64,000 bases of DNA from Verrucomicrobiales bacterium (GCA_029213195.1 JARGNI010000014.1:57763-121762), one strand, 5' to 3'. Shown: positions 1 to 9,748, numbered from the stretch's first letter. Notes: generated by a model from the letters alone, not told the origin. Numbers and translations are program-made.

Positions 1-1312
1 TGATTTCTTCCCCATCGCGGGCTGTCATCTCCTGGACCAGCGCCATGAGGGCCGCCGCGATATCGTCCCAGTCGTGTCCTAGATCCTTGAGCTGGGCCAA
101 GGATTGCACGATCCCTTCGTCCACATCCTGCTCAAGTCGTTCCGCCACCGTTCCGATGAGCTGATCGGCGAGATGGGTATTGACCTCTTCCTGGGAAGGG
201 ATACTCGCCTTTGTAATCTGCTGCCGGGTAAATTTCTCGATCGTCCGGATCCGATAGGCATCGCGCCCATAAATGAACGAGACAGCTTTTCCGTCACGAC
301 CCGCACGACCGGTTCGTCCGATCCGGTGAACGTAGTCCTCGGGATCCTGCGGCAGCTCGTAGTTGATGACCAGATCGACGTCGTCGACATCGATCCCGCG
401 GGCCGCGACATCGGTCGCCACCAATACCTCGATCGTGCCCTCGCGGAAAAGTCGCAGGACCCGCTCCCGCATCGACTGCGCAATATCGCCGTGGAGTCGA
501 TCCGCAGAATAGCCGCGGGAGAGAAGAGATTCCGTGCACTCGTCGACCGAGCGTTTCGTATTGCAGAAAATCATCGCGAGTTTGGGCTGCTCGAGGTCGA
601 TGATCCGTGAAACGAGTTCGATCCGGGATCGCTGCCGAACCTCGAAACAGACTTGCTCGATGGATTCGACCGTGAGCGCCTTTCTCTCGATCTGGATGGT
701 CTCGGGTTCGTTGCCGAAGCGCTGAATCAGTCGCTCGACCGCGGGATTCATCGTCGCCGAAAAGAAAAGGGTCTGGTGATCGTCCGGGAGAGTCTTGAGA
801 ATGGACTCCATGTCCTCGGCAAATCCCATGTCGAGCATCCGGTCGGCCTCGTCGAGCACGGCAATCTTGACGTGAGAAAGATCCAGCGTCCCCCGCTTCA
901 CGTGATCGATCAATCGACCCGGTGTTCCCACGACGATCTGAGAACCCTGGCGCAGGGCGCGCACCTGGCGATCCATCGGTGCGCCTCCATAAATGGCAGT
1001 GGAGTGCAGCATCTGCATTTTCGTACCCAGTCTCTGAATTTCTCCACAGACCTGAACGGCAAGCTCACGAGTGGGACACACCACGAGAAGCTGGGTCTTC
1101 GTCGACTGAGTATCGATCTGGGCAAGACTGGCCAGCCCGAAGGCAGCCGTCTTTCCGGATCCTGTTTCGGAAAGACCGACGAGATCCTTTCCCGCGAGGG
1201 CTGGAGGAATGGCCGCAGCCTGGATCGCCGAAGGGGCTTCGAAACCTAGTTGTTCGACAGCAGCAACGAGTTCGTCTGGCAGTCCGAGATCGGTGAATTT
1301 TTGATCAGTCAC
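1..1312 (-). CDS. DEAD-box ATP-dependent RNA helicase (C-terminus cut by window edge)
   Basis: ATP-dependent RNA helicase of the DeaD/RhlE type, expected to unwind RNA duplexes in ribosome assembly or mRNA decay in the cytoplasm. About 437 codons are visible and no stop occurs before the window edge. Reading from a GTG at 1312 (TDQKFTDLGL...) the motifs appear in order: Q motif near residue 30, Walker A SETGSGKT at 48-55, PTRELA, DEAD in LDEADRML near 152, SAT in FFSATMN near 179, and HRIGRTGRAGR near 330. The last visible residues are helical and charged, so an accessory C-terminal domain may follow outside the window. The GTG start is chosen because homology begins directly after it. No clear ribosome binding site is seen. 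The receiver gene lies 113 bp upstream on the same strand. Confidence 0.93.
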   Translation of the reverse strand, partial: MTDQKFTDLGLPDELVAAVEQLGFEAPSAIQAAAIPPALAGKDLVGLSETGSGKTAAFGLASLAQIDTQSTKTQLLVVCPTRELAVQVCGEIQRLGTKMQMLHSTAIYGGAPMDRQVRALRQGSQIVVGTPGRLIDHVKRGTLDLSHVKIAVLDEADRMLDMGFAEDMESILKTLPDDHQTLFFSATMNPAVERLIQRFGNEPETIQIERKALTVESIEQVCFEVRQRSRIELVSRIIDLEQPKLAMIFCNTKRSVDECTESLLSRGYSADRLHGDIAQSMRERVLRLFREGTIEVLVATDVAARGIDVDDVDLVINYELPQDPEDYVHRIGRTGRAGRDGKAVSFIYGRDAYRIRTIEKFTRQQITKASIPSQEEVNTHLADQLIGTVAERLEQDVDEGIVQSLAQLKDLGHDWDDIAAALMALVQEMTARDGEEI

Positions 1313-1425
1313 GATGAGAGGGGAAAAGGTGATCCACCTGTCTTCGTGAGATGTCGAATGAGGACCGGGTGGACGCAGAAACTACGCCCGTTCCACGAAA
1401 GCGAAAGCCAAACCTTCGGAGACGG

Positions 1426-1953
1426 TCAGCTTCCGGTCTTCGTAGGAATCTCCGAATCGACCCGATTCGGGGAAAGCGGAGGCACGACGCTGAAGTTCGC
1501 CCGACTCACTTTCCGGCGAGCGCGCAAGAGAGTCGCGATCTCTTTTCGCAACACTTTGAAATCGAAGGGTTTCGTCAAAAAAACGTCACTCCCCACCTCG
1601 AGAGAGCGTTTCTTCATCTCTTCATCGGGGTTCCCGGAGGCAACGACCACGGGGACGGAGGCGATCCCGGAATCGAGATACCGGATCTGCTCGACCATCG
1701 TGATCCCATCCATGACCGGCATCTCCACATCCGTGATGATAAGATCGGGTAGCAGCTGCTGGTTCCGCAAGAGTTCGAGAGCCTCGATGCCGTTGGTTGC
1801 CTCGATCACGGCGTAGCCCGCCGTCTTGAGAAATTTGCGCAGCAGGACGCGGTTCGGGAGCATGTCATCGATGACGAGAACCGTAAAGCAGTTCGCCGGA
1901 GGCAAATCAGAGGGAATCGAGTGATGGGGGTGAGTGGGCATTCGAGCTTCCAT
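1426..1953 (-). CDS. Stand-alone response regulator receiver protein
   Basis: A CheY-like receiver domain fills residues 23-143 of 175. The acidic pair D29/D30, the phosphoacceptor D75 (LIITDVEMPVMDG), S106 and the conserved K128 before Pro are all present. There is no DNA-binding or enzymatic output domain. The last 30 residues are short and polar, so the protein probably signals by protein contact or as a phosphorelay intermediate. No histidine kinase is nearby, so the partner is unknown. The DEAD-box helicase lies downstream on the same strand across 113 bp and could share its transcript. The upstream 190 bp is AT-rich and probably carries the promoter. Confidence 0.9.
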   Translation of the reverse strand: MEARMPTHPHHSIPSDLPPANCFTVLVIDDMLPNRVLLRKFLKTAGYAVIEATNGIEALELLRNQQLLPDLIITDVEMPVMDGITMVEQIRYLDSGIASVPVVVASGNPDEEMKKRSLEVGSDVFLTKPFDFKVLRKEIATLLRARRKVSRANFSVVPPLSPNRVDSEIPTKTGS

Positions 1954-2144
1954 GATATCTTAGCGAATTGTTAAGAATTACAAGTCTTTAAGATATATGT
2001 ATGAATTTTCCCACTTTTGTTCAAAAGAAATCGAAGGAATCGGGATGGCTTGAGAGCATTCAACCCACCTGAAAACATTACAACTCACTCCCATTCAATG
2101 AGTTGCGACAAGCCTCGGCTCGTTTTACGAAAATTCGAAAAAAC

Positions 2145-3044
2145 CTAGAAATTCGGCATTCCGGGAGGACGTTCGGAAAGACGACGGAATTCTGATTGTT
2201 CGTAGGGAGTCTTCATTTCCTCTTCGGTGAAACCTCCCACCACAGAAACCTCACCATATTCCGTGCCCTTGAGAATGGGGCGATTGGTGCCTTTCTCGAA
2301 ATAGCTCAGTTGCCGAACAGGATCTCCGTCGACTCCGATGATCGTGTACTTGTAGACCTTGGGAGCCGAGAGATGCAGCACGTGCAGCTGGTTTTGGCGA
2401 TCGATCAGATACTGGGGTTTGCGGACCTCCATGTAGTCACCGAGCGGATAGGTCTTCAGCACCTGCCCACTGTCGCTGTTCTTGAGACGGAAGTAGAGCG
2501 CTCGGTTCCGCGCTCCGTGATAATAGGTCATCAGCGAATACTCGCGATACGTGCCCGCACCCGGATATCCCTGGGGAACTCCGACGATCTGACTCCACAT
2601 CGACTGACCATCCGTCACCTGAACGCTGACAGGCTTGGTATCGAAGACTCGATTGATCTGGGGAAAAGTGATACTCGCCTTGACCCGATAGATCCCGATC
2701 TTCGCCATCGGATAGCGCTTGTTGATGACGACCTTGTGCTTGTAGGTCTGTCCTGCGGAAAGAACGATGGGGCGTTCGTTGAGTCCTCGACGCACCGGGG
2801 TGATGAGATGACCCCGATTGTCCGTGATCGAGAAATCCAGCCAGGACATCCCATTGGTGTCTCCGAAGATCAAGTCCTGGCCGGCTCGGTTTACGATCGT
2901 CAGAGTCGCGGTGATCGGCTCATGCGCAATATAGAGACTCCGGTCCAGCTTCAACTCCGCCTGGATCTGGGCGTGGACCTGCGAACCTGCGAGGAGAAGG
3001 AAAACAAAAAGACTAAAAAGCTTTTTCATGGGAGAAGAAATCAT
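2145..3044 (-). CDS. Exported protein of unknown function
   Basis: I do not recognise the family. The protein has 299 residues and begins with a Sec signal peptide: a second Met at residue 6 starts MKKLFSLFVFLLLAG, and a cleavage site follows VHA at residue 25. That second Met (3029) is an equally good start. The mature N-terminal part (TATLTIVNRAG..., then alternating hydrophobic residues) looks like an immunoglobulin-like beta sandwich of the kind found in intracellular proteinase-inhibitor-like or invasin-like modules. The C-terminal half has no motif I can name. It stands alone between the receiver gene and the divergently transcribed O-antigen ligase-like gene. Location is expected to be periplasmic or extracellular. 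Confidence 0.7.
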   Translation of the reverse strand: MISSPMKKLFSLFVFLLLAGSQVHAQIQAELKLDRSLYIAHEPITATLTIVNRAGQDLIFGDTNGMSWLDFSITDNRGHLITPVRRGLNERPIVLSAGQTYKHKVVINKRYPMAKIGIYRVKASITFPQINRVFDTKPVSVQVTDGQSMWSQIVGVPQGYPGAGTYREYSLMTYYHGARNRALYFRLKNSDSGQVLKTYPLGDYMEVRKPQYLIDRQNQLHVLHLSAPKVYKYTIIGVDGDPVRQLSYFEKGTNRPILKGTEYGEVSVVGGFTEEEMKTPYEQSEFRRLSERPPGMPNF

Positions 3045-3284
3045 GAACCTACCGGAGAATTGGAATCTTCTGTCTCAGTCCGAAGATTCCCAAACCGCTA
3101 CAGTCTCCCGGTATTGCCCGCGGAATGCAATGGAAAACGCGGCCATCCTCTTCGAGAAGGGGCCTGAAAGGATCCAAAAACGCGGGTTGAATCACTTTAA
3201 ACACCTTAACAATCAGTAAAAATAAGATTTTAGTTTTTCTAAATATATTGCATAATTCTCTTTGTTGCCGCTTTTTCACCCGAA

Positions 3285-5483
3285 ATGACATCTGGTCTTC
3301 GCTTTGTTGCCCTCACCATCTTCCTGATCGGTCTTTTTGTGACCGGATTGGTGGGCACCTCCACGTCGATGACCTTCATCTGGCCGGTCTATTTCCTCCT
3401 CGGGGTCGCCGCGACCCTCATCATCGCGACCATTTTCTCTCCCGTCGGGTTCTCCCTGCCAAAGATGGCGACCTTGTGTCTCGTTGTTTTCTCCGTCTAT
3501 CTCTTGATCCGTGCGGCTGACTCTCCCGTGGGCTACTTCGCTCGTGAAGACGTGGGACTGATCGTCGCCTGCCTCATCGGATACATCGGATTTCTGAGCC
3601 TCTGCCCGACGGGGAATGCCCGGCGCTCCATTCGATTTGTTCTCGCGGCGCTCGTCGGGGTCAATCTACTCATGGCCCTTCTCCAGCACCTGATCGATCC
3701 CGGTCTCTGGCTGCTTCCCGGATACGAGCGGACCCATACGGCTGGCGTCGGAGGACTCTTCAACCAGCCGGATCATTTTGCGACCTTTCTCGCCGCGCTT
3801 CTCCCCCTCTGGCTGAGCCAGATCATTTTCAGCCGAGATCATGGTTTTCTGAAAATCCTCTGGAGTTCCCTGGCCATTCTTTCCGTCGGCGCGCTCCTGC
3901 TCACCGGGAGCACGGCAGGGATGCTCGTGGCGTCGGCCGGGCTGGGCGCCTTCTTCTTCATCCTCGTCTTTGTCGTCTGGAAACGGCTCAAACCCAGCGT
4001 CCGCAGGGTGGGCGGAGTCCTTCTCGGAACCGTCTCTCTGCTTGTAATCTCCGTTCTCTTTTTCTCCGCACATTCCATCGGAACACGTCTCGGCAATGGC
4101 ACCCTCGCTGGCGACGGCAGGGCCAATCTTCCCGAAGTCTGGGAGGCGGGGTTGAAGCAGTTCGGAGAATCGCCCCTCCTCGGAACGGGCAGCCGGTCTT
4201 CCTACATCTACAGCCGGACGTTTCGCTCACCCGAGCTCGGCCCTCATGTGGGAGAACCCGAGTTCGTCCACAATGAATTTCTCCAGATGCTGGCCGACTA
4301 CGGGATCGTCGGTCTCGCCCTGCTTCTTCTCGTGCTGTTCTTCCACTTCCGCCTCGGCGTTCGATTTCTCAGTGCCTTTCAATCGGTCAAGGGAGCCCCG
4401 GGACGTCTCCTCCCCCGGTCTCAGCATCTGGCCTCCGTCGTCGGGAATCTCTCCTTTCTTTTTGCGGTCGGCACATCCGCCCTCTTCGATTTTTCGCTTC
4501 ATCTCCCCATCTTCGCGATGATGGCCGCCATCTCTCTCGCCTCGCTCGCGGTTCCCGATCCGATGGCCAAAGTCCTCTCGCGAGAGGAAGAGACGAGTTT
4601 TCTCCCGGGAGGAAATCTCCTTTTCTCTCTCCGTGGCATCGGGTTTGGGTGCGGTCTTGCCATGATGTTGTTTGGCTTCCTTTTTTCCCGGAGTGAGTTC
4701 CACTACGAGATGGCTAGACTCGCCTTCGAAGGAGATCGGCAGAATTTTCAACAGTTCCGGCATCTCCAGGAAGCAAGATCGCTCGACCCTCAGAATCCCT
4801 ACCTTTTCACCCTCAGCGCTCACGCTCAGGTCGCAGGAATCACCCCCGAGATGGCGTTACCGGCCCGCATGCAGGCCCTCGAGAAAGCCGATGAGTATTT
4901 TTCGATCGCTCAGTATCTCTACCCCCAGGATGTCTTTGCCGCCATCGGTCACGCTGCGGTACTCGACGAGCTGGGCCAAATCGAGAAGGCGAGAGACCGG
5001 ATCGCCGAGGCTCGTCTCTGGGCGCCTCTCTATGGGAACCTGATGCTGGCAGAAGCCGAACACCACCTGCGTCGCGGTGATGCCAGTCGGGCAGAGGCAT
5101 CCTACCAGAAATCTCTCGCTTCGAAGGCATTTCGCGACGCAGAGGCGGCCGAAGAAGGTCTCCGAACCATCTCGGAATGGAAGCTCATCGCGCAACAGGA
5201 AGGGATCCGCTGGGAGCAACCCGATTCCGGATATCCACACCCCGAGAAACTTGAAAACGAAGGAGCCGATCCTGATCGTCCCAATTCCGGAATCCGATCT
5301 CCCGAGGAAGCCCGCATCATCGAGCGAGACCTAGCGGGAGAGGTCGAAAGGCTGCTCGAAGAAACCGCTGAGCCCGAGACGCGACGCGACATCCCATCGC
5401 TCGAAGAACTTCCCGACCCTGCCGACTGGTCGAAAAAAGTCGAATTCACCCGACCGGATCTCAGCATTCCGGACCCGGAGTGA
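3285..5483 (+). CDS. O-antigen ligase/polymerase-like membrane protein with TPR-type C-terminus
   Basis: Polytopic inner-membrane protein of the Wzy/WaaL superfamily, which joins or polymerises lipid-linked glycans on the periplasmic side. Residues 1-460 hold about 11-12 hydrophobic segments. The Wzy_C signature lies between residues 275 and 350: an Arg-containing periplasmic loop (GDGRANLPEVW), SPLLGTGS, then HNEFLQMLADYGIVGL near 328. Residues 470-630 are helical repeats resembling TPRs (MARLAFEGDRQNFQQF, EKADEYFSIAQYLYP). The last 90 residues are acidic and proline-rich. Total length is 732, against about 400-450 for a plain ligase. No other glycan genes surround it, so the substrate cannot be told and it may serve an exopolysaccharide or glycoprotein. 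Confidence 0.82.
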   Translation: MTSGLRFVALTIFLIGLFVTGLVGTSTSMTFIWPVYFLLGVAATLIIATIFSPVGFSLPKMATLCLVVFSVYLLIRAADSPVGYFAREDVGLIVACLIGYIGFLSLCPTGNARRSIRFVLAALVGVNLLMALLQHLIDPGLWLLPGYERTHTAGVGGLFNQPDHFATFLAALLPLWLSQIIFSRDHGFLKILWSSLAILSVGALLLTGSTAGMLVASAGLGAFFFILVFVVWKRLKPSVRRVGGVLLGTVSLLVISVLFFSAHSIGTRLGNGTLAGDGRANLPEVWEAGLKQFGESPLLGTGSRSSYIYSRTFRSPELGPHVGEPEFVHNEFLQMLADYGIVGLALLLLVLFFHFRLGVRFLSAFQSVKGAPGRLLPRSQHLASVVGNLSFLFAVGTSALFDFSLHLPIFAMMAAISLASLAVPDPMAKVLSREEETSFLPGGNLLFSLRGIGFGCGLAMMLFGFLFSRSEFHYEMARLAFEGDRQNFQQFRHLQEARSLDPQNPYLFTLSAHAQVAGITPEMALPARMQALEKADEYFSIAQYLYPQDVFAAIGHAAVLDELGQIEKARDRIAEARLWAPLYGNLMLAEAEHHLRRGDASRAEASYQKSLASKAFRDAEAAEEGLRTISEWKLIAQQEGIRWEQPDSGYPHPEKLENEGADPDRPNSGIRSPEEARIIERDLAGEVERLLEETAEPETRRDIPSLEELPDPADWSKKVEFTRPDLSIPDPE

Positions 5484-5558
5484 CCGGTTTTCCTGCCACG
5501 GCCTACGCGACTCGGTCTTCGCGTCCAGATCAGCGAGCGCCGATCTACACGACCTGAA

Positions 5559-6599
5559 TCACGCCCTTCCCGAGGAGAGAATGACCTGCTCGCCTTCTCC
5601 CGGAGCGACCACTCGGTCCGAGATCTCTCGTTCCTGGATTTCGTTCTGAAGACGAATCAAGGGTTCCTCCCGATGCTCGTTGCTGATCGGAAAGGTCGCG
5701 TGATGCATCGGAATCATTTTCTTGGCTCCAAGATCAAAGAAAGCCTGCACCGCCTCTTCGGGATTCATGTGCACTTCCCGACCACTCGGACAATCGTAGG
5801 CACCAATCGGCAACAGGGCGGTATCGATGAGAGGATACCGCTCTCCGATCTCGGTGAATCCGTCGAAATACGCGGAATCTCCCGAGTGATAAACCGTGTG
5901 ACCCGGTGACTCGATGACATAGCCGCCAAACCCCTTGTGGTTGTCATGGATATAGCGAGCCCCCCAATGGTGAGCCGGGGTGAAGTGAATCTTCGAATCT
6001 CGGAACTCAGTATCCTCCCAATCGGTCATTTCCTGGAGATCGGCGACCGGGAGTTTTCGAAGAACTTTTCCTACTCCCCTCGGGACGATCACTGTCTGGG
6101 ATCCATCGACGATGCGCTTCAGACTCATCCGACAAAGATGATCGAAATGTGCATGGGTGATCAGGATGAGATCGATGGGGGGAAGGTGCTCGATATCGAT
6201 CCCTGGATCACGATGTCGCTTCAGCGGTCCCATCCACTTGGCCCACACCGGATCGATCAACGCATTGAAGGTTGGCGTCCTGACGAGGAAGCTCGCATGT
6301 CCGATCCAGACGACCTCGACCTGGTCCGGAGCCAGTTCCCGAAACTCAGGAGCGGTCTCGCTCCCTGTTGCCTCTCGCTTGCGAACCATGGCAGGAAAAA
6401 GGCTGTTGCTGAGATACTGGTAGTTTCGAAGCGCCCAGCCTTTTTGCGGAACAATGCCGACACGACGCCCTTCGGTGGTGAACCGCGATTTTTTCTTCTG
6501 AGCCTTCTTCCCTTCCCCTGGAGACTTTATTTGAGAACCTGGGCTGGGGCTCGATTCCGAGGAAACGATAGGGTCAGGAGAAGGAGAAGGATCTGACAT
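5559..6599 (-). CDS. Metallo-beta-lactamase-fold hydrolase (UlaG / NAPE-PLD-like)
   Basis: 346-residue hydrolase of the metallo-beta-lactamase superfamily. The binuclear metal signature HxHxDH is present as THAHFDH near residue 153. Later ligands are PAHHWGAR, HSGDSAY and PMHHATF. The sequence around WIGHASFLV and DPVWAKWMGP matches the branch that includes N-acylphosphatidylethanolamine phospholipase D and UlaG-like lactonases, so the substrate could be a phospholipid or a cyclic phosphoester; it is not evident from sequence. The first 40 residues are Ser/Pro/Lys-rich with no signal peptide, so a cytoplasmic location is likely. It is convergent with the O-antigen ligase-like gene and divergent from the sugar-kinase gene. 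Confidence 0.85.
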   Translation of the reverse strand: MSDPSPSPDPIVSSESSPSPGSQIKSPGEGKKAQKKKSRFTTEGRRVGIVPQKGWALRNYQYLSNSLFPAMVRKREATGSETAPEFRELAPDQVEVVWIGHASFLVRTPTFNALIDPVWAKWMGPLKRHRDPGIDIEHLPPIDLILITHAHFDHLCRMSLKRIVDGSQTVIVPRGVGKVLRKLPVADLQEMTDWEDTEFRDSKIHFTPAHHWGARYIHDNHKGFGGYVIESPGHTVYHSGDSAYFDGFTEIGERYPLIDTALLPIGAYDCPSGREVHMNPEEAVQAFFDLGAKKMIPMHHATFPISNEHREEPLIRLQNEIQEREISDRVVAPGEGEQVILSSGRA

Positions 6600-6701
6600 G
6601 GACAGAGAAAAATAATCAATTAGTGAAACAGAAGCAACGAGTTTAGGATACCGTTTCCACGCATTTTGACGATTCCGACCCGGAACGTCCCTCCCCTTTT
6701 C

Positions 6702-7691
6702 ATGGAAGTATCAGAAGTCGAACACCACACCCGGATCGCGATTCCCGAATGGGCGGAAGCAGATCTTTCCTTTCGTCCCATCGAGAAAGGCGGCTCAGGA
6801 CGACTCTTTGTCCGGGTGACCAATCCCCAGGACGGTCAGAGTGTCATCGCGATGCACTACTCCGATGATCGCTCGGATAACGCCCGCTTCGCCTCGATCA
6901 CCGACTTTCTCAATCGCCATGATATCGCAGCTCCAGGCATCCTTGCCCGACGCGAGGAACTTTCCCTTCTCTGGGTGACCGACCTGGGCGAAATCGATCT
7001 CGGAACGCTCGTCGGGCAGGACTGGGAAACGGAACGCCGCCCCGCCTACGAAAGCGCTCTTCGTGTGGTTCACACGCTTCACTCGATCAAGGAATCGGAT
7101 GCGCCCGACGATCTCCCTGAACTTGAACTCTCCTTTGACGAAGCCCTCTACGAGTGGGAGCAGCAATACTTCGCCAAGCACTTCCTTGCGGAGTTGCCCC
7201 ACAGTCCCGGAAGCTCCTTTCTCGCCGCTCCGGAAATGGTGGCACTGCGACGAGATCTTGCGAAGCTCCCTCGCGCCCTCGTGCACCGCGACTTTCAGAG
7301 CACCAACGTGATGCTCCAGGGCAATGACGCTTTCCTGATCGACTACCAGGGACTTCGCTGGGGTTTGCCCGAATACGATCTCGCCTCGCTGATTTACGAT
7401 CCCTACACCGATTTCACTCCCGAGCAGCAGAGTTCCCTGATCGACTTCTACGGCACCTTGAGCGGTGTGACGAATACGGCAGAAGAAACCGAGGCCTATC
7501 ATCGACGGCTCCATCACTGCGCGATGCAGCGCCTCATGCAGGCACTGGGGGCCTATGGATTTCTTTCCCGGGTCAAAGGAAAGACGGAATTCCTGCAACA
7601 CATCCCGGCTGGAACGAGACGCCTCTCCGAGATTGCGGGAGGTCCCCATGGGATTCCCCTGCTCCACGATCTCCTGGTGGATGCCTCCTGA
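6702..7691 (+). CDS. Aminoglycoside phosphotransferase-fold kinase, AmgK-like
   Basis: 329-residue kinase of the APH family. The catalytic loop HRDFQSTNVM lies near residue 194 and the metal-binding LIDYQGLRWG near 211. The residues around these motifs resemble anomeric N-acetylmuramate/N-acetylglucosamine kinase AmgK, which feeds recycled wall sugars back to UDP-MurNAc. The partner uridylyltransferase MurU is not in the window, so the substrate is inferred. The reading frame extends upstream to a TTG at 6666, but the ATG at 6702 is preferred because the recognisable sequence begins shortly after it. It is convergent with recQ across 48 bp. Confidence 0.78.
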   Translation: MEVSEVEHHTRIAIPEWAEADLSFRPIEKGGSGRLFVRVTNPQDGQSVIAMHYSDDRSDNARFASITDFLNRHDIAAPGILARREELSLLWVTDLGEIDLGTLVGQDWETERRPAYESALRVVHTLHSIKESDAPDDLPELELSFDEALYEWEQQYFAKHFLAELPHSPGSSFLAAPEMVALRRDLAKLPRALVHRDFQSTNVMLQGNDAFLIDYQGLRWGLPEYDLASLIYDPYTDFTPEQQSSLIDFYGTLSGVTNTAEETEAYHRRLHHCAMQRLMQALGAYGFLSRVKGKTEFLQHIPAGTRRLSEIAGGPHGIPLLHDLLVDAS

Positions 7692-7739
7692 TCGCGCTGG
7701 ACGTTCGACGTCGGGACAGGCAAGAATGGCAAATGCCTT

Positions 7740-9659
7740 TCACAGCGTCTCGATCTGCTCCAGCACATCCATGAAGGGGACCTCGGCGAGAAATCCGAAA
7801 TCCTCATCCCGCTGTAGTCGGGCACGAGTCGTTGCCGGACTGGAGAGACCGCAGAGAAAGCGGGCAAGCTGACGGGGTTGCCGGAGCGCAGGATGCGCCT
7901 TCTCGTGCCAGTTTCGAATGACCTCGACCGCATCGAGATCGATCGCCTGGCGTTGCCCTCCCGGCAGCGAGATTCCTTTCCCCTCATTTTGACAGACACT
8001 GCACTCTCCGCAGTTCTCCCCCTGCTCCCCGAAGTAGTGGAGCAGCTGCACGGGAATACACTGATCGGCTTCGCAGAGCTGGACCACTTTCCGGAGGCGC
8101 TCGATCTCACCCGCCTCCCGTTCCTCGAATCGCGACGTCAGCATCTCGGTCAGGGTGGCCACGGTATGAGGATGCCCCTGGGTGAGACGGTAGGCATGAC
8201 GCAGGCCCGAGGGCTGGACGATGGCATCTCCCATATCGGCGAGGTAACCAATCGCTTTACGGATTCGATCCTCTTCCTCCCCGATCTCGTACGCCGATTG
8301 CGCGATGTCGAGAGTGATCCATTTTCTGCCCTCCTTCCCGGAAGCCAGGAGCTGCTTCAGAAAATGCTGCCGCCCCGGGGAATGCCCCGCGAGGACATCC
8401 TCGAGATCGCGGAGCAGCTGAACCCGATATCCCGCATAAAAGGGTCCCTGCGGAACGATGACCTCTTCCAGCTCGAGATAGGTCAACGCCGTCGTCACCA
8501 CCGAGGGTCTCATATCCCGAGAGATCGAGAGATCGTATCGCGAGATCGAAAACCGCTCTCCCTGGAGTAGGACATGCTCGACGAGCGACTTGATCGCGGT
8601 CGATGAGGGAGTATCTCCGAATATGAAATTCTCGAGCACGGTGAGGTCGTCCGCCGAAGCGAGAATCTCGCAAGTGGAGGGGTCTCCATCCCGCCCGGCG
8701 CGCCCCGATTCCTGGACATAATTCTCGAGGGATTTGGGAAGGTTGTAATGATAGACCTGTCGGATGTCCGATTTGTCGACTCCCATCCCGAACGCGATCG
8801 TCGCGACGACGACGGGAATCGATCCTGACATAAACCCATCCTGCACCTCGGCACGATGATCATCCCGCATCCCAGCATGATACGCTCTCGCCGCGATCCC
8901 CTTTGCCTTGAGGGCTCCAGCGACCCGCTCGGCAGTTTGCTGGAGAGTCACATAGACGATCGCAGGACTGTCTTCCCCATGGGCAAGAATCCGATCTCCA
9001 AGCAAGTCTTCCCGTTCCGACGGGGTTCCTGCGGCCGTGATCGAAAACCGAAGATTGGGCCGAGAAAATCCGGTCTGGATATGATCTTCCTCCCGGATCG
9101 AGAAACGTTCGCGGATCTGTTCGGCGACCCGGGGCGTTGCCGTTGCCGTCAGGGCGAGCACCCGAGGCACCTCGAGATCACGCGCGAGCTGGGCCAGCTT
9201 CAGGTAGTCGGGACGGAAGTTGTGCCCCCACTCCGAGATACAATGGGCCTCGTCTACGGCGAGGAGATCGATCCGGCATCGCCGGAGGCGACGGAGAAAA
9301 CCATCGTTGGCAAGACGTTCGGGAGCCACGTAGAGAAGCTTCAGGGTCCCTTGCTCCATTTCCGAGTAGATCCTCGAAACCTCTTCCCCCTCGAGCGTAG
9401 AATCCAGTCTCGCCGCTGCAATCGAACGAGCGGTGAGCGTTTCGACCTGATCTTTCATCAGGGCAATCAGGGGGGAAACGACGAGGGTCAGTCCATCGAG
9501 CAACAATGCGGGCAGCTGGTAGCAGAGACTTTTCCCACCCCCTGTCGGGAAGAGAGCCAGGGCCGAGCGTCCCTCGAGGAGCACATCGATGACCTGCTCC
9601 TGCCCGACCCGAAATCGATCGTGTCCGAAATAGTGGAGGAGTGCCTCTTCTTTGGTCAT
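7740..9659 (-). CDS. recQ: RecQ-family ATP-dependent DNA helicase
   Basis: 3'-5' DNA helicase for repair and for restarting stalled replication. The N-terminal core has motif 0 (FRVGQEQVIDVLL), Walker A TGGGKS, the DEAH box VDEAHCISEWGHNFRPDY, TATA in ALTATATPRV, and motif VI ESGRAGRDG near residue 320. The zinc-binding cluster that normally follows the core directly appears only near residue 530-555 (CIPVQLLHYFGE...CGECSVC). It comes after about 200 residues that look like winged-helix sequence. The C-terminal 80 residues do not resemble an HRDC domain. Length is 639. The gene is divergent from the DUF1570-like protease. Confidence 0.92.
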   Translation of the reverse strand: MTKEEALLHYFGHDRFRVGQEQVIDVLLEGRSALALFPTGGGKSLCYQLPALLLDGLTLVVSPLIALMKDQVETLTARSIAAARLDSTLEGEEVSRIYSEMEQGTLKLLYVAPERLANDGFLRRLRRCRIDLLAVDEAHCISEWGHNFRPDYLKLAQLARDLEVPRVLALTATATPRVAEQIRERFSIREEDHIQTGFSRPNLRFSITAAGTPSEREDLLGDRILAHGEDSPAIVYVTLQQTAERVAGALKAKGIAARAYHAGMRDDHRAEVQDGFMSGSIPVVVATIAFGMGVDKSDIRQVYHYNLPKSLENYVQESGRAGRDGDPSTCEILASADDLTVLENFIFGDTPSSTAIKSLVEHVLLQGERFSISRYDLSISRDMRPSVVTTALTYLELEEVIVPQGPFYAGYRVQLLRDLEDVLAGHSPGRQHFLKQLLASGKEGRKWITLDIAQSAYEIGEEEDRIRKAIGYLADMGDAIVQPSGLRHAYRLTQGHPHTVATLTEMLTSRFEEREAGEIERLRKVVQLCEADQCIPVQLLHYFGEQGENCGECSVCQNEGKGISLPGGQRQAIDLDAVEVIRNWHEKAHPALRQPRQLARFLCGLSSPATTRARLQRDEDFGFLAEVPFMDVLEQIETL

Positions 9660-9748
9660 GGAATGGGAGATTTCGCCGCCCCCGGCGAGGCGCCAAGTGT
9701 TTCTCTATAGTACTTGAACCTATTTTCAATCCCCACTACCCTCCCGAC

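Noticed and set aside
3028..3219. 63-codon plus-strand frame before the O-antigen ligase-like gene
   Set aside because: It starts antisense to the exported-protein gene, has no start signal or homology, and covers an AT-rich promoter region.
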